Assembly: GCA_018819175.1 (NCBI GenBank) | Contig: JAHJQQ010000007.1 | Location: forward strand, 1-64,000 | DNA: 64,000 nucleotides | Source: Gammaproteobacteria bacterium | GTDB lineage: Bacteria; Pseudomonadota; Gammaproteobacteria; Thiohalobacterales; Thiohalobacteraceae | Direction: 5' to 3' | Shown: positions 7,086 to 16,297 of the stretch, piece by piece | How the letters are laid out: every line of letters starts with the position of its first letter | How positions within the stretch are numbered: position 1 is the stretch's first letter | Program-made: the position numbers and the translations under genes | The notes under the pieces: generated by a model | What the model saw: the letters and a program-made list of their open reading frames with translations, nothing else | What the model was told of the DNA's origin: nothing | Databases searched by the model: none

Positions 7086-8540
7086 TCACTCAAATCCTGC
7101 CGGCGAGCGCTGATGCCAATCGCTCACTTGCTGGTATTGATGCGCGACGTTGAGCAGGCGCGCTTCGTCGAAATAATTGCCGATCAGTTGCAAACCCACC
7201 GGCAGGTCGTGCGCGAAGCCGGCCGGGATGGACATGCCTGGGAGTCCGGCGAGGTTCACGGCGATGGTGTAGATGTCGGACAGATACATGGTCACCGGGT
7301 CGTTGAACTTCTCGCCGATCTTGAACGCGACGGTCGGTGACGTGGGACCGAGGATGACATCGACCTTTTCGAAGGCCTGTTTGAAATCGTCGGCGATCAG
7401 ATGCCGCACCTGCTGGGCTTTCAAATAATAGGCATCGTAATAACCGGCCGACAGCGCATAGGTACCGATCATGATGCGGCGCTTCACTTCCGGACCGAAG
7501 CCTTCACCGCGTGAACGCTTGTACAGGTCTTCAAGGTCTTTCGGATTCTCGCAGCGATAACCGAAGCGCACACCGTCGAAGCGTGACAGGTTCGACGAAC
7601 ATTCCGCCGGCGCAACGACGTAATAGGTCGGCACCGCGAGACCGGTATTCGGCAGCGTGATCTCGACCGGCTCTGCGCCGAGTTTTTTCAGTTCATCAAT
7701 GGCGGTCTGCACCACGGCGCCGACGGCAGGATCGAGGCCTTCACCGAAATATTCCTTGGGCAGACCGACTTTCAAACCCTTGAGGCTGTTGCCGAGTGCG
7801 GCGCGGTAATCGTCGACGGGACGGTCGATGCTGGTGGAATCACGCGCATCGAAACCGGCCATGGCGCCGAGCATGATCGCGGCATCTTCGGCCGTGCGTG
7901 TCATCGGGCCGGCCTGATCCAGACTGGAGGCGAAAGCGATCATGCCGTAGCGCGAGACGCGACCGTAGGTTGGTTTGATACCCGTGAGATTGCACAGCGC
8001 CGCCGGCTGGCGGATCGAACCACCGGTATCGGTACCGGTCGCGGCCGGCGCGAGTCGCGCGGCCACTGCGGCAGCGGAACCACCCGAGGAACCGCCGGGC
8101 ACCACATCCAGATTCCAGGGATTCTTCACCGGACCGTAAAAACTGGTTTCATTGGATGAGCCCATGGCGAACTCGTCCATATTGGTCTTGCCGAGCATCA
8201 CCGCGCCGGCGGCCAGGAGTTTGCTGGTAACCGTCGCGTTATAGGGCGCGATGAAATTATCCAGCATCTTCGAGCCACAGCTGGTACGGACACCGTCGGT
8301 GCAGAAGATGTCTTTGTGCGCGTAGGGAATACCCAGCAACGGACCGACCTCGCCACCGGCAATGCTCGCATCGGCGGCGCGCGCCTGCGCCAGTGCGCCC
8401 TCGGCGGTCGTGGTCACGAAACTGTTGAGCTTCGGATCGAACCGCTCGATGCGGCCGAGAAAGTGCCGCGTCAGTTCTTCACTGGAGAAGGTCTTCGCCT
8501 TCAGGCCAGCGGCCAGTTCGGCTAGGGTCTTGTTATGCAT
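7086..8540 (-). CDS. gatA: Aspartyl/glutamyl-tRNA amidotransferase subunit A
   Basis: GatA is the amidase that releases ammonia from glutamine for GatB. The 484-residue product shows the amidase signature: the catalytic Lys in PYAHKD (about residue 79), then GGSSGGSAAAVAAR with the cis-Ser and the nucleophile region TGTDTGGSIRQPA (about 155-185). The frame is open upstream to 8645, but those codons come from the family A repeat. MHNKTLAELAAGL at 8540 matches the family start. It is transcribed with gatC, with the repeat between them. Confidence 0.96.
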   Translation of the reverse strand: MHNKTLAELAAGLKAKTFSSEELTRHFLGRIERFDPKLNSFVTTTAEGALAQARAADASIAGGEVGPLLGIPYAHKDIFCTDGVRTSCGSKMLDNFIAPYNATVTSKLLAAGAVMLGKTNMDEFAMGSSNETSFYGPVKNPWNLDVVPGGSSGGSAAAVAARLAPAATGTDTGGSIRQPAALCNLTGIKPTYGRVSRYGMIAFASSLDQAGPMTRTAEDAAIMLGAMAGFDARDSTSIDRPVDDYRAALGNSLKGLKVGLPKEYFGEGLDPAVGAVVQTAIDELKKLGAEPVEITLPNTGLAVPTYYVVAPAECSSNLSRFDGVRFGYRCENPKDLEDLYKRSRGEGFGPEVKRRIMIGTYALSAGYYDAYYLKAQQVRHLIADDFKQAFEKVDVILGPTSPTVAFKIGEKFNDPVTMYLSDIYTIAVNLAGLPGMSIPAGFAHDLPVGLQLIGNYFDEARLLNVAHQYQQVSDWHQRSPAGFE

Positions 8541-8585
8541 GGTGATTAAATATCCTTGGACTGCAAATACGCTAATACACAGATG

Positions 8586-8759
8586 AACCGCCAAGACGCC
8601 AAGAGCGCCAAGCTTTTTGAACCGCCAAGGCGCCAAGAACGCCAAGATTTACCAAATGAAAAACACTCAATTGGTTCTTGTCGCCTAGATCTTCCTTGGC
8701 GATCTTGGCGTCTTGGCGGTTCCCAAGTATTTCTTGGCGTTCTTGGCGCCTTGGCGGTT
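8586..8759. repeat. Inverted tandem-unit element, family A (CGCCAAGA units), copy 1
   Basis: Four 27-nt arms are present: 8586-8612 and 8620-8646 (AACCGCCAAG.. sense) and 8695-8721 and 8733-8759 (complement). Arm 2 and the last arm are perfect complements; arm 1 and the third arm differ by one base. The best matches are therefore crossed (1 with 3, 2 with 4), not nested as in a simple palindrome. It lies between gatC and gatA. Confidence 0.92.
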
Positions 8760-8769
8760 CAAAAATGAA

Positions 8770-9057
8770 TCACTCAATGACCTTGGGCACCAGATACAGC
8801 CCAACTTCGACTTTCGGGGCATGCGCCTGGAATTTGTCGCGCAGATTCTGCTCAGTCACCACGTCTTCACGCAGACGTTGACTGGCTTCCATCGGATGCG
8901 CCATGGGCACCACGCCACTGCAATCCACGGCATTCAGCTGCTCAACGAAGGCGAAGATATCGGACAGGTTGCGCGCGTATTCAGGCACATCCTTGGCGTC
9001 GATGCCCAGACGTGCAAGGTGTGCGATCTTCTCAACGGTGGAAGAATCCAATGCCAT
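8770..9057 (-). CDS. gatC: Aspartyl/glutamyl-tRNA amidotransferase subunit C
   Basis: GatC is the small subunit that stabilises the GatA-GatB interface. The 95-residue product has the family pattern: STVEKIAHLARLGI (4-17), then LSDIFAFVEQLNAVD (about 29-43), VxPMAHPMEASQRLREDVV, and a C-terminal hydrophobic LYLVPKVIE. The start is MALDSSTVEK at 9057, preceded by GAGGAG. It is first in the gatCAB set and divergent from mreB, so the 143-bp gap between them holds both promoters. Confidence 0.95.
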   Translation of the reverse strand: MALDSSTVEKIAHLARLGIDAKDVPEYARNLSDIFAFVEQLNAVDCSGVVPMAHPMEASQRLREDVVTEQNLRDKFQAHAPKVEVGLYLVPKVIE

Positions 9058-9138
9058 AATAACTCCTCTGAATGGCCTGTGCGGATGACCTGAAAGTGAC
9101 CGACTCAGCAAAAGGCGGAAATTAGCACACTTGGCGCC

Positions 9139-9168
9139 TTGCCCAAAGCCCCTTTAGGTTGCTAAATT
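9139..9168 (+). promoter_or_regulatory. Possible sigma-70 promoter for mreB
   Basis: TTGCCC (9139-9144) and TAAATT (9163-9168) are separated by 18 bases, about 30 bases before the mreB start at 9201. The match is weak. It is the best candidate I see in the gatC/mreB divergent gap. Confidence 0.25.
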
Positions 9169-9200
9169 ACGCCGGATCTTTGCAAAGGCGCATCCCCCCT

Positions 9201-10253
9201 ATGTTCGGCTTCAAACGAATTCTCGGCATGTTCTCCAATGATCTCTCGATCGACCTGGGAACCGCCAACACCCTCATCTATGTCCGTGGTCGCGGGATAG
9301 TCCTCAATGAACCCTCCGTGGTCGCCATCCGTCAGGATCGCGGACCCGGTGGTCCCAAGAGCATCGCGGCGGTCGGCCTGGAGGCCAAGGCCATGCTCGG
9401 GCGCACGCCGGGTAACATCACGGCCATCCGTCCGTTGAAGGATGGCGTGATTGCCGACTTCACTGTCACGGAGAAGATGCTCCAGCATTTCATCCATAAG
9501 GTGCATGAAGGCCGCGTATTCCGCCCCAGCCCCCGGGTGCTGATCTGCGTGCCCTGCGGCTCCACCCAGGTAGAACGACGTGCGATCAAGGAATCCGCCG
9601 CCGGTGCCGGCGCGCGCGAGGTGTATCTGATCGAAGAACCCATGGCCGCCGCCATCGGTGCCGGCATGCCGGTCGATGAGGCACGCGGCTCGATGGTGCT
9701 GGATATCGGCGGCGGCACCTCGGAAGTCGCGGTGATTTCGCTCAACGGCATTGTGTACTCGGCGTCGGTGCGCATTGGCGGTGATCGCTTCGATGACGCC
9801 ATCGTGAATTATGTGCGCCGCAACTACGGCACACTGATCGGTGAAGCGACTGCCGAACGCATCAAGCACGAAGTCGGCTCGGCCTTCCCCGGCAATGAAG
9901 TGCGGGAAATTGAAGTGAAGGGCCGCAATCTGGCGCAGGGCATCCCGCGCAGCTTCACGCTCAACAGCAATGAAATCCTCGAAGCCCTGCAGGAACCGCT
10001 GGCCGGCATCACGGGCGCGGTGAAAACCGCACTCGAACAGACCCCGCCGGAACTGGGTTCGGACGTTGCCGAACGCGGTATCGTGCTGACCGGCGGCGGT
10101 GCATTGCTGAAAGACCTCGACCGTCTGCTGATGGAAGAGACCGGCCTGCCTGTGGTCGTCGCCGACGATCCGCTCACCTGCGTCGCCCGCGGTGGCGGCA
10201 AGGCCCTGGAAATGATGGATGAGCGTGGCGGCGAGGTGTTCTGTGTAGAATAA
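9201..10253 (+). CDS. mreB: Rod-shape-determining actin homologue MreB
   Basis: MreB polymerises under the inner membrane and guides the elongasome (MreC, MreD, PBP2, RodA). The 350-residue product has the actin-fold ATP motifs: DLGTANTLIY (phosphate 1, about residue 17), LDIGGGTSEVAVISL (phosphate 2, about 165) and GIVLTGGGALLKDLD (adenosine, about 293). The N-terminal MFGFKRILGMFSNDLSID contains the amphipathic membrane-binding helix. The frame is open from 9159, but MFGF at 9201 is the family start. It heads the cell-wall operon. The gap to mreC is taken up by a family D repeat. Confidence 0.97.
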   Translation: MFGFKRILGMFSNDLSIDLGTANTLIYVRGRGIVLNEPSVVAIRQDRGPGGPKSIAAVGLEAKAMLGRTPGNITAIRPLKDGVIADFTVTEKMLQHFIHKVHEGRVFRPSPRVLICVPCGSTQVERRAIKESAAGAGAREVYLIEEPMAAAIGAGMPVDEARGSMVLDIGGGTSEVAVISLNGIVYSASVRIGGDRFDDAIVNYVRRNYGTLIGEATAERIKHEVGSAFPGNEVREIEVKGRNLAQGIPRSFTLNSNEILEALQEPLAGITGAVKTALEQTPPELGSDVAERGIVLTGGGALLKDLDRLLMEETGLPVVVADDPLTCVARGGGKALEMMDERGGEVFCVE

Positions 10254-10258
10254 CTGCA

Positions 10259-10329
10259 GGTGCTAGGTTCTAGGCGCTAGGGCCGAGGGAAAGCCCGGTT
10301 TTCCTAGAACCTCGACCCTAGCACCTCGT
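10259..10329. repeat. Inverted tandem-unit element, family D (CTAGGTT units), copy 1
   Basis: The left arm 10259-10288 (GGTGCTAGGTTCTAGG..) is largely complementary to 10303-10329 (CCTAGAACC..CTAGCACC). The spacer is about 15 nt. The element separates mreB from mreC and ends about 13 bases before the GAGG that may serve mreC. Confidence 0.85.
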
Positions 10330-10430
10330 CCCTTGTCCGACGAGGCGCATACGCTATCAAACTATTATTCACACGCGGCCCATCGATTACCTCACGTCTG
10401 GTAGTCTGCGCGCTCGCCTCGTTCATTCTG

Positions 10431-11399
10431 ATGACCGTCGATCATCGCCAGCACCACCTGGACGCACTGCGTTCGAGCATCTCGGTCGGGCTCTATCCGA
10501 TCCAATTTCTGATCGACCTGCCCAGCACGGCCGGTGACTGGCTGCAGGAATCCTTCTCCAGCCGGCGCACCTTGCAGGAAGAAAATGCGCGGATGCATGC
10601 GCAACATCTGCTGCTGCAGGCGCGATTGCAAAAATTCGAGGCCCTGGAAGCGGAAAATCTGCGTCTGCGCGAATTGCTGGATTCATCCTTCAAGGCCAGC
10701 GACAGGGTACTGATCGCGGAACTGATGTCCGTGGACCTCGATCCTTATCGCCATGAGGTGCTGTTGAACAAGGGCAAGGCGCACAAGGTATATGTCGGTC
10801 AACCCTTGCTGGATGCCTTTGGTGTCATGGGCCAGATTGTCGAGGCAACACCCTATACCGCGACAGCCATGCTGATCACCGATCCGGCCCACGCCATCCC
10901 GGTACAGGTCAATCGCAACGGCCTGCGCAGCATCGTGGTTGGCACGGGCAAGCTGCAGGAGTTGTCGCTGCCGTACATCCCGAACTCCGCGGATATCCAG
11001 GCCGGCGATCTGCTGGTCACCTCCGGTCTGGGTGGAAGATTCCCGCCCGGCTATCCGGTGGCGGAAGTGGTTGCGGTCACCGTCGACCCTGGACATGCCT
11101 TCGCCCAGATCACCGCCCGACCGCTGTCGCATCTGGATCGCAGCCGCGAAGTGTTGCTGGTCTGGCCGCCGGCGCCGCGCCGGCCGGCAATTGAACCCGT
11201 CGATGCCGGCGAGCTTGACGGACCCGGCGAACCTGGCGCAACCGACACCGGTGACGCTGCGCCCACTGACGCAGCGCCCACCGACGCATCGACGGATGCG
11301 ACCGCCGAGACGGTTACGGACACACCCGCAGCGTCCGCGACACCGGCGACACCGGCACCTGTTGAAACACCGCCTAGCGCCGTGGAGCAAGAAGAATGA
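10431..11399 (+). CDS. mreC: Rod-shape-determining protein MreC (start uncertain, probably upstream)
   Basis: MreC is the bitopic elongasome protein that contacts PBP2 in the periplasm. Visible parts are a short membrane segment, the coiled coil (ENARMHAQHLLLQARLQKF and following, about residues 45-85), the two beta-barrels (100-245) and a low-complexity Ala/Thr/Asp/Pro tail of about 70 residues. The ATG at 10431 lies inside the expected transmembrane helix. The frame stays open upstream and reads IKLLFTRGPSITSRLVV, the conserved MreC N terminus, but offers no ATG, GTG or TTG. An ATC at 10356 with GAGG ten bases before it is the likeliest true start. The end overlaps mreD as ATGA. Confidence 0.93.
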   Translation: MTVDHRQHHLDALRSSISVGLYPIQFLIDLPSTAGDWLQESFSSRRTLQEENARMHAQHLLLQARLQKFEALEAENLRLRELLDSSFKASDRVLIAELMSVDLDPYRHEVLLNKGKAHKVYVGQPLLDAFGVMGQIVEATPYTATAMLITDPAHAIPVQVNRNGLRSIVVGTGKLQELSLPYIPNSADIQAGDLLVTSGLGGRFPPGYPVAEVVAVTVDPGHAFAQITARPLSHLDRSREVLLVWPPAPRRPAIEPVDAGELDGPGEPGATDTGDAAPTDAAPTDASTDATAETVTDTPAASATPATPAPVETPPSAVEQEE

Positions 11400-11887
11400 G
11401 TGCACTCGCCCAACGCCACGGCGGCGGCATCATCTTCCTGTCACTCATCGTGGCCTTATTGCTGACCATCGTGCCGCTACCTGAAGATCTGCGCCTGCTG
11501 CGCCCGGACTGGGTGCTGCTGGTCTTGATCTACTGGGCGATGGCATTACCGCATCGGGTGGGTGTCGGCATCGGCTGGATCATGGGACTGATAAACGATG
11601 TGTTGACCGGCATGTTGCTGGGACAACATGCACTGGCCTACTGCCTGGTGATTTTTCTGACCCTGAAACTGCATCAACGCCTGCGTCTGTATCCGCTCTG
11701 GCAACAGGCCCAAAGTGTGTTGGTGCTGCTCGCGCTCGGCCAATTGCTGCTGTTATGGATCAACGGCATGATCGGCCGTCCCATTCATTCCTGGCTGTAC
11801 TGGGCGCCTTCGGTGCTGGGCGCATTGCTGTGGCCGGTACTGTTCGTGTTGCTGCGCGGACTGCGCCGCGCCTTCCGGGTCGTGTGA
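11396..11887 (+). CDS. mreD: Rod-shape-determining protein MreD
   Basis: MreD is the polytopic inner-membrane partner of MreC. The 163-residue product has about five or six hydrophobic segments and the family features PLPEDLRLLRPDWVLLVLIYW (about 28-48) and GxxxGLINDVLTGMLLGQHAL (about 63-83). The ATG overlaps the mreC TGA (ATGA), so translation is coupled. The gap of about 97 bp to mrdA contains a family E repeat. Confidence 0.94.
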   Translation: MSALAQRHGGGIIFLSLIVALLLTIVPLPEDLRLLRPDWVLLVLIYWAMALPHRVGVGIGWIMGLINDVLTGMLLGQHALAYCLVIFLTLKLHQRLRLYPLWQQAQSVLVLLALGQLLLLWINGMIGRPIHSWLYWAPSVLGALLWPVLFVLLRGLRRAFRVV

Positions 11888-11897
11888 ATAACGAGAT

Positions 11898-11975
11898 GCA
11901 AGATACAAGATACAAGATACAAGTCGAAAACCAGCTCGGTTTTTCCTTGTATCTTGTATCTTGCACCTTGTATCT
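11898..11975. repeat. Inverted tandem-unit element, family E (ACAAGAT units), copy 1
   Basis: The left arm 11898-11923 holds three ATACAAG heptamers. The right arm 11946-11975 holds their complement (CTTGTAT repeated). The loop is about 22 nt. It ends ten bases before the mrdA start codon and displaces any normal leader. Confidence 0.9.
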
Positions 11976-11984
11976 GCCATAAAC

Positions 11985-13835
11985 ATGCCACGCCTGTTCA
12001 GCGCCTTTAAAGACAATCTGCAGGAAAGCCGGCTGTTCATGTCGCGCGCCATCACGGCGTTGTTCGTCAGCGGACTGCTGATCCTGGCATTGATCGCACG
12101 CTTGAATTACCTGCAAGTCGTCGAGCATGAACACTTCCGCACCCTCTCGGAAGACAATCGCATCAAACTGCAGCCGGTGCCACCCAACCGCGGCTTGATC
12201 TACGATCGCAACGGTATCCTGCTGGCGGAAAATCTGCCGTCCTACCGGCTGGAAATCACCCCGGACCAGATCAAGGATATGAGCACCACACTCGACAGCC
12301 TGTCCAAGCTGATCGAAATCCGCGGCTTCGATCGCGAACGCTTCGAAAAATTGCGCCGCCGCATGAGTCGTTATGACGGCGTGCCCTTGCGTTTCCATCT
12401 GAGCGATGAGGAAGTCGCCAGCTTTGCCGTCAACCGGCATCTGTTTCCAGGCGTTGATATCCAGGCGGGCCTGTCGCGGAATTACCCACTCGGCAGCCAT
12501 GCCGCCCATGCCGTCGGTTATGTCGGGCGCATCAATGAAGATGAATTGCAGGTCATCGACCCGGCCGACTACCGAGGCACGACACATATCGGCAAGGAAG
12601 GCATCGAGAAGGCCTACGAAGAACAGCTGCACGGCACAGTCGGCTATGAACAGTTGGAAACCAATGCCCAGGGCCGCGCCCTGCGCACGCTGTCGCGTCA
12701 GGCACCGATCCCCGGCAGCAGTCTCTATCTGAGTCTCGACGCCCGACTGCAGCAATCCATTGAAAAGGCCTTTACCGAATTCAACGGCGCCGCCGTGGCC
12801 GTCGATCCACGCTCCGGTGAAGTACTGGCCTTCGTCAGTGTGCCGGGTTATGACCCCAATCCCTTCGTCAATGGCATCGACTACGAAGATTATCGCGCGC
12901 TCAATGAAGACCCCAATCAACCCCTGTTCAATCGCGCCCTGCGCGGACAATACCCACCGGGTTCAACAATAAAACCGTTCGTGGCCCTGGCCGGCCTGGA
13001 ACTCGGCGTCAGCACACCCAGCAGTCGCACCTACTGTCCCGGTTTCTACATGCTGCCCGGCAGCGAACATAAATACCGTGACTGGAAACGCGGCGGCCAC
13101 GGCACCGTCGATATGAACCTGGCCATTGTTCAATCCTGTGATGTGTATTTCTATGATCTGGCGCGTTCCATGGGCATCGAACGACTGCATGATTACCTTG
13201 CGCCGTTCGGTTTGGGTGATCGCACGGGTATCGATCTGGTCGGCGAGAAGCCCGGCATCCTGCCCAATAGCGCCTGGAAACGCAGCGCCCGCAAAGAGGC
13301 CTGGTATCCGGGCGAAACCTTGATCAGTGGTATAGGTCAGGGCTTCAATCTGACCACGCCCTTGCAGCTGGCGGTGGCCACGGCAACGCTGGCGGCCTAC
13401 GGCCAGTATCACACGCCGCATATGGTGCATGCCTTGCGCGGGCCTGGCGGCGCATTGACACCCTTGCCTGCCGCAGCAACCCGTCAGATACCCATCAACA
13501 ATCGTGACAACTGGGATAAAACCCTCACTGCCATGGTCGATGTGGTGCATAGCGCGCGCGGCACGGCGAAGCGCATCAATACCGGTCTTACCTATCAGAT
13601 CGGCGGCAAAACCGGCACCGCGCAGGTGTATGGTTTGAAACAGGAAGAGAAATACGACGCCACGTTGATCGACAAGAAACTCCATGATCACGCCCTGTTC
13701 ATCGCCTTTGCACCGGCCGACGCACCGCGTATCGCGGTCGCCGTGGTGGCCGAGAACGGTGGCTCCGGCAGCGGCACGGCCGCCCCGATCGCGCGAACCA
13801 TTCTGGACCGTTTTTTCGAGGACAATCCGCTGTGA
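11985..13835 (+). CDS. mrdA: Penicillin-binding protein 2, elongasome transpeptidase
   Basis: PBP2 cross-links new peptidoglycan in the lateral wall together with RodA. The 616-residue product has a cytoplasmic tail and one transmembrane helix (about 28-48), the PBP dimerisation/allosteric domain, and the transpeptidase motifs S-T-I-K (PPGSTIKPF, about residue 328), S-C-D (VQSCDVYFYDLA, about 383) and K-T-G-T (GGKTGTAQV, about 541). The start is taken at MPRLFSAF (11985), 10 bases after the family E repeat; an upstream TTG at 11961 lies within the repeat. The stop overlaps the rodA start. Confidence 0.96.
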   Translation: MPRLFSAFKDNLQESRLFMSRAITALFVSGLLILALIARLNYLQVVEHEHFRTLSEDNRIKLQPVPPNRGLIYDRNGILLAENLPSYRLEITPDQIKDMSTTLDSLSKLIEIRGFDRERFEKLRRRMSRYDGVPLRFHLSDEEVASFAVNRHLFPGVDIQAGLSRNYPLGSHAAHAVGYVGRINEDELQVIDPADYRGTTHIGKEGIEKAYEEQLHGTVGYEQLETNAQGRALRTLSRQAPIPGSSLYLSLDARLQQSIEKAFTEFNGAAVAVDPRSGEVLAFVSVPGYDPNPFVNGIDYEDYRALNEDPNQPLFNRALRGQYPPGSTIKPFVALAGLELGVSTPSSRTYCPGFYMLPGSEHKYRDWKRGGHGTVDMNLAIVQSCDVYFYDLARSMGIERLHDYLAPFGLGDRTGIDLVGEKPGILPNSAWKRSARKEAWYPGETLISGIGQGFNLTTPLQLAVATATLAAYGQYHTPHMVHALRGPGGALTPLPAAATRQIPINNRDNWDKTLTAMVDVVHSARGTAKRINTGLTYQIGGKTGTAQVYGLKQEEKYDATLIDKKLHDHALFIAFAPADAPRIAVAVVAENGGSGSGTAAPIARTILDRFFEDNPL

Positions 13836-14947
13836 TGGACGAAATCAATCCCGGCTCGGGCACGCGTCGCAGTTGGTTGCAGCGCATCCATCTCGACGGC
13901 ACGCTGTTGTTCAGCCTGATTGCGGTCTGCAGCCTGGGCCTGGTCGTGCTGTACAGCGCCTCCGGCGGCAGCCTGGATGTCATGGAACGCCAGGCGCTGC
14001 GTCTCGCATTGGCCTTTGGCACCATGACTCTGATCGCGCAGATCCCGCCGCAATATCTGTTGCGTTGGGCACCCTGGCTGTTCGGCGCCGGCGTAGCACT
14101 GCTGGTGGCGGTACTGGTGGCCGGTGACATCGGCAAAGGCGCGCAACGCTGGCTGGACTTGGGCTTCGTGCGTTTTCAGCCCTCGGAAATGCTCAAACTC
14201 ACCGTGCCCATGATGCTCGCCTGGCAGCTTGCAGATGCACGCCTCCCGCCCAATGCCGTGCGTCTCTCGCTGGCTGCCATTCTGGTTTTGATACCTACAT
14301 TGCTCATTGCCAAACAACCCGACCTCGGGACTGCGCTGATTATTGCCAGTTCCGGTTTTTTTGTGATCTTCCTGGCGGGGATTTCCTGGCGGTTGCTGTT
14401 CGGCCTGGTCGTGACCTTCGCGGCCAGTACACCCATAGCCTGGTATTTCATGCATGAATATCAACGCCAGCGTGTGCTCACCTTTCTTGATCCGGAGCAG
14501 GATCCACTCGGCACCGGTTACCACATCATTCAATCCAAGATCGCCATCGGTTCCGGCGGTCTATACGGCAAAGGCTGGCAGAACGGCACGCAATCGCAGC
14601 TGGAATTTCTCCCCGAGCGCTCCACCGATTTTATTTTTGCCGTGCTCGGAGAAGAGTTCGGCCTGATCGGCATTCTCATCCTGTTGGCAGCCTATGGCTT
14701 CGTCATCACGCGCTGCGTGTACATCGCAACCCAGGCCCAGGAAACCTTCACGCGCCTGCTGGCCGGCAGTCTGGCCTTCACCTTCGTTGTCTATATTCTG
14801 GTGAATACCGGCATGGTCACCGGATTGCTGCCAGTGGTCGGTGTACCCTTGCCTTTGATCAGCTACGGCGGCACCTCCATGGTGACCCTGATGGCTGGAT
14901 TCGGTATCCTGATGTCCATACACACACATCGAAAGCTGCTGGTTTAG
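13835..14947 (+). CDS. rodA: RodA, SEDS-family peptidoglycan glycosyltransferase
   Basis: RodA polymerises lipid II into glycan strands as partner of PBP2. The 370-residue product has about ten transmembrane segments and the SEDS signatures RWLDLGFVRFQPSEMLKL (about 109-126) and LPERSTDFIFAVLGEEFG (about 256), which contains the essential Asp, plus LPLISYGGTSMV near the C terminus. The ATG at 13835 overlaps the mrdA TGA; a GTG three bases earlier (13832) is also possible. Confidence 0.96.
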   Translation: MDEINPGSGTRRSWLQRIHLDGTLLFSLIAVCSLGLVVLYSASGGSLDVMERQALRLALAFGTMTLIAQIPPQYLLRWAPWLFGAGVALLVAVLVAGDIGKGAQRWLDLGFVRFQPSEMLKLTVPMMLAWQLADARLPPNAVRLSLAAILVLIPTLLIAKQPDLGTALIIASSGFFVIFLAGISWRLLFGLVVTFAASTPIAWYFMHEYQRQRVLTFLDPEQDPLGTGYHIIQSKIAIGSGGLYGKGWQNGTQSQLEFLPERSTDFIFAVLGEEFGLIGILILLAAYGFVITRCVYIATQAQETFTRLLAGSLAFTFVVYILVNTGMVTGLLPVVGVPLPLISYGGTSMVTLMAGFGILMSIHTHRKLLV

Positions 14948-14968
14948 GCGGCGAGGTTGAATTCAATC

Positions 14969-16033
14969 ATGTCAGTGTCCTTTGCCCGTCCGTATCGTTT
15001 CGCCTTGCGCAGTTGTCTGTTGCTGTTACTGCAAGCGCCTATTCTGACCAGCTGCGCGACCACGCCTCCCGCCGCGACTTCCGCGACGACCACGCCCGCG
15101 TCCACCCGCATCGGTGCCAACGATAGTTACCTCAGCCACCCGGACGCCGCGCAATTCATCAACGATATGGTGGAAAAACATAACCTGCCGCGCAACGAAG
15201 TCAGCGCACTGCTGGCGCAGGCGAAGAAACAGCAGAGCATTCTCGACGCCATCTCCCGTCCCGCCGAAGGCAAACCCTGGCGCGACTATCGGCCGATCTT
15301 CCTTACCAGCTCGCGCATTAACGGTGGTGTGGATTTCTGGAACACCCATGCGACGATTCTGGATGACGTCCGCGCCGGCTTCGGCGTGGACCCGCAGGTG
15401 ATTGTCGCCATTATCGGCGTCGAAACCCGTTATGGCGGCAATACCGGCAGCTACCGCGTCCTGGATGCCCTGAGCACCTTAGGTTTCGATTATCCGAAAC
15501 GCAGCGAATTCTTTCGTGGTGAACTGGAACAGTTCATGTTGCTGGTGCGCGAAGAAAATGTCGACGCACTGACCGCCAAGGGCTCATACGCGGGCGCCAT
15601 GGGGCAGGGGCAATTCATTCCCAGCAGCTATCGCCAATATGCCGTGGACTTCGACGGCGACGGTAAACGCGATCTCTGGGGCAGCGAACACGATGTGCTC
15701 GGCAGTGTCGCCAATTATCTCAAGGTTCACGGCTGGGAACTCGGCGCACCGGTGGTCGCGCGCGCCAAGGTGACCGGCACGGCCTATAAAGCGCTGCTTG
15801 AAAAAGGCACCAAGCCGCATATGTCCGCCAGTGAACTGAGTAAATTCGGCGTACAGATTAACTCACCCGTGAGTCCAAACACCCAGGTCGCCCTGCTCGA
15901 ACTGGACGGCGCCGATGGCTTGGAACAATGGGTGGTATTCAACAATTTCTACGTCATCACCCGCTACAACCGCAGCCCGCTGTACGCCATGTCCGTGTAT
16001 CAGCTGTCTGAAGAGATTAAGGCCAAGCGTTAA
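14969..16033 (+). CDS. mltB: Membrane-bound lytic murein transglycosylase B
   Basis: MltB cleaves the MurNAc-GlcNAc bond with formation of 1,6-anhydroMurNAc. The 354-residue product has a lipoprotein signal with lipobox L-T-S-C (Cys at about residue 29), and the catalytic Glu lies in IIGVETRYGG (about 152). AGAMGQGQFIPSSYRQYAVDFDGDG (quoted here only as a region near residue 215) carries the substrate-site and EF-hand-like residues. The ATG at 14969 has GCGAGG at a suitable distance; a TTG at 14957 is too close to it. It follows rodA by 21 bases in the same operon. Confidence 0.95.
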   Translation: MSVSFARPYRFALRSCLLLLLQAPILTSCATTPPAATSATTTPASTRIGANDSYLSHPDAAQFINDMVEKHNLPRNEVSALLAQAKKQQSILDAISRPAEGKPWRDYRPIFLTSSRINGGVDFWNTHATILDDVRAGFGVDPQVIVAIIGVETRYGGNTGSYRVLDALSTLGFDYPKRSEFFRGELEQFMLLVREENVDALTAKGSYAGAMGQGQFIPSSYRQYAVDFDGDGKRDLWGSEHDVLGSVANYLKVHGWELGAPVVARAKVTGTAYKALLEKGTKPHMSASELSKFGVQINSPVSPNTQVALLELDGADGLEQWVVFNNFYVITRYNRSPLYAMSVYQLSEEIKAKR

Positions 16034-16101
16034 GCGGATTGTTCAACGTGCAACCGAAGGGTTGTGCCGCACTGCAACAAAAATGCATTTTTAATATGTA
16101 A

Positions 16102-16150
16102 CCTGGGTTGAGCGTATGCGAAGCCCGGGATTCACGCCGCTCAACCCAGG
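16102..16150. repeat. REP-like palindrome
   Basis: CCTGGGTTGAGCG (16102-16114) and its perfect 13-bp complement (16138-16150) flank a short spacer containing GCGAAGCCCGGGATTC. This is a REP-like type in the mltB-rlpA gap of about 264 bp, where I see nothing else. Confidence 0.8.
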
Positions 16151-16297
16151 CTATAGACAGTCTCCACCGATATTGGATCTTTGAACTATTGAAAGAGCCC
16201 TTGCCCGCAAGCCAAAACGAACTACCCGTCGGTTCGCCACGAACCACACAGCCCCCCTCAACTGGAAATTCATCGTGATATCGCCGATAGTAGTGCT

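Noticed and set aside
8541..8645. N-terminal extension of GatA
   Set aside because: These codons are read from the family A repeat; the amidase family starts at the MHNKTLAEL position.
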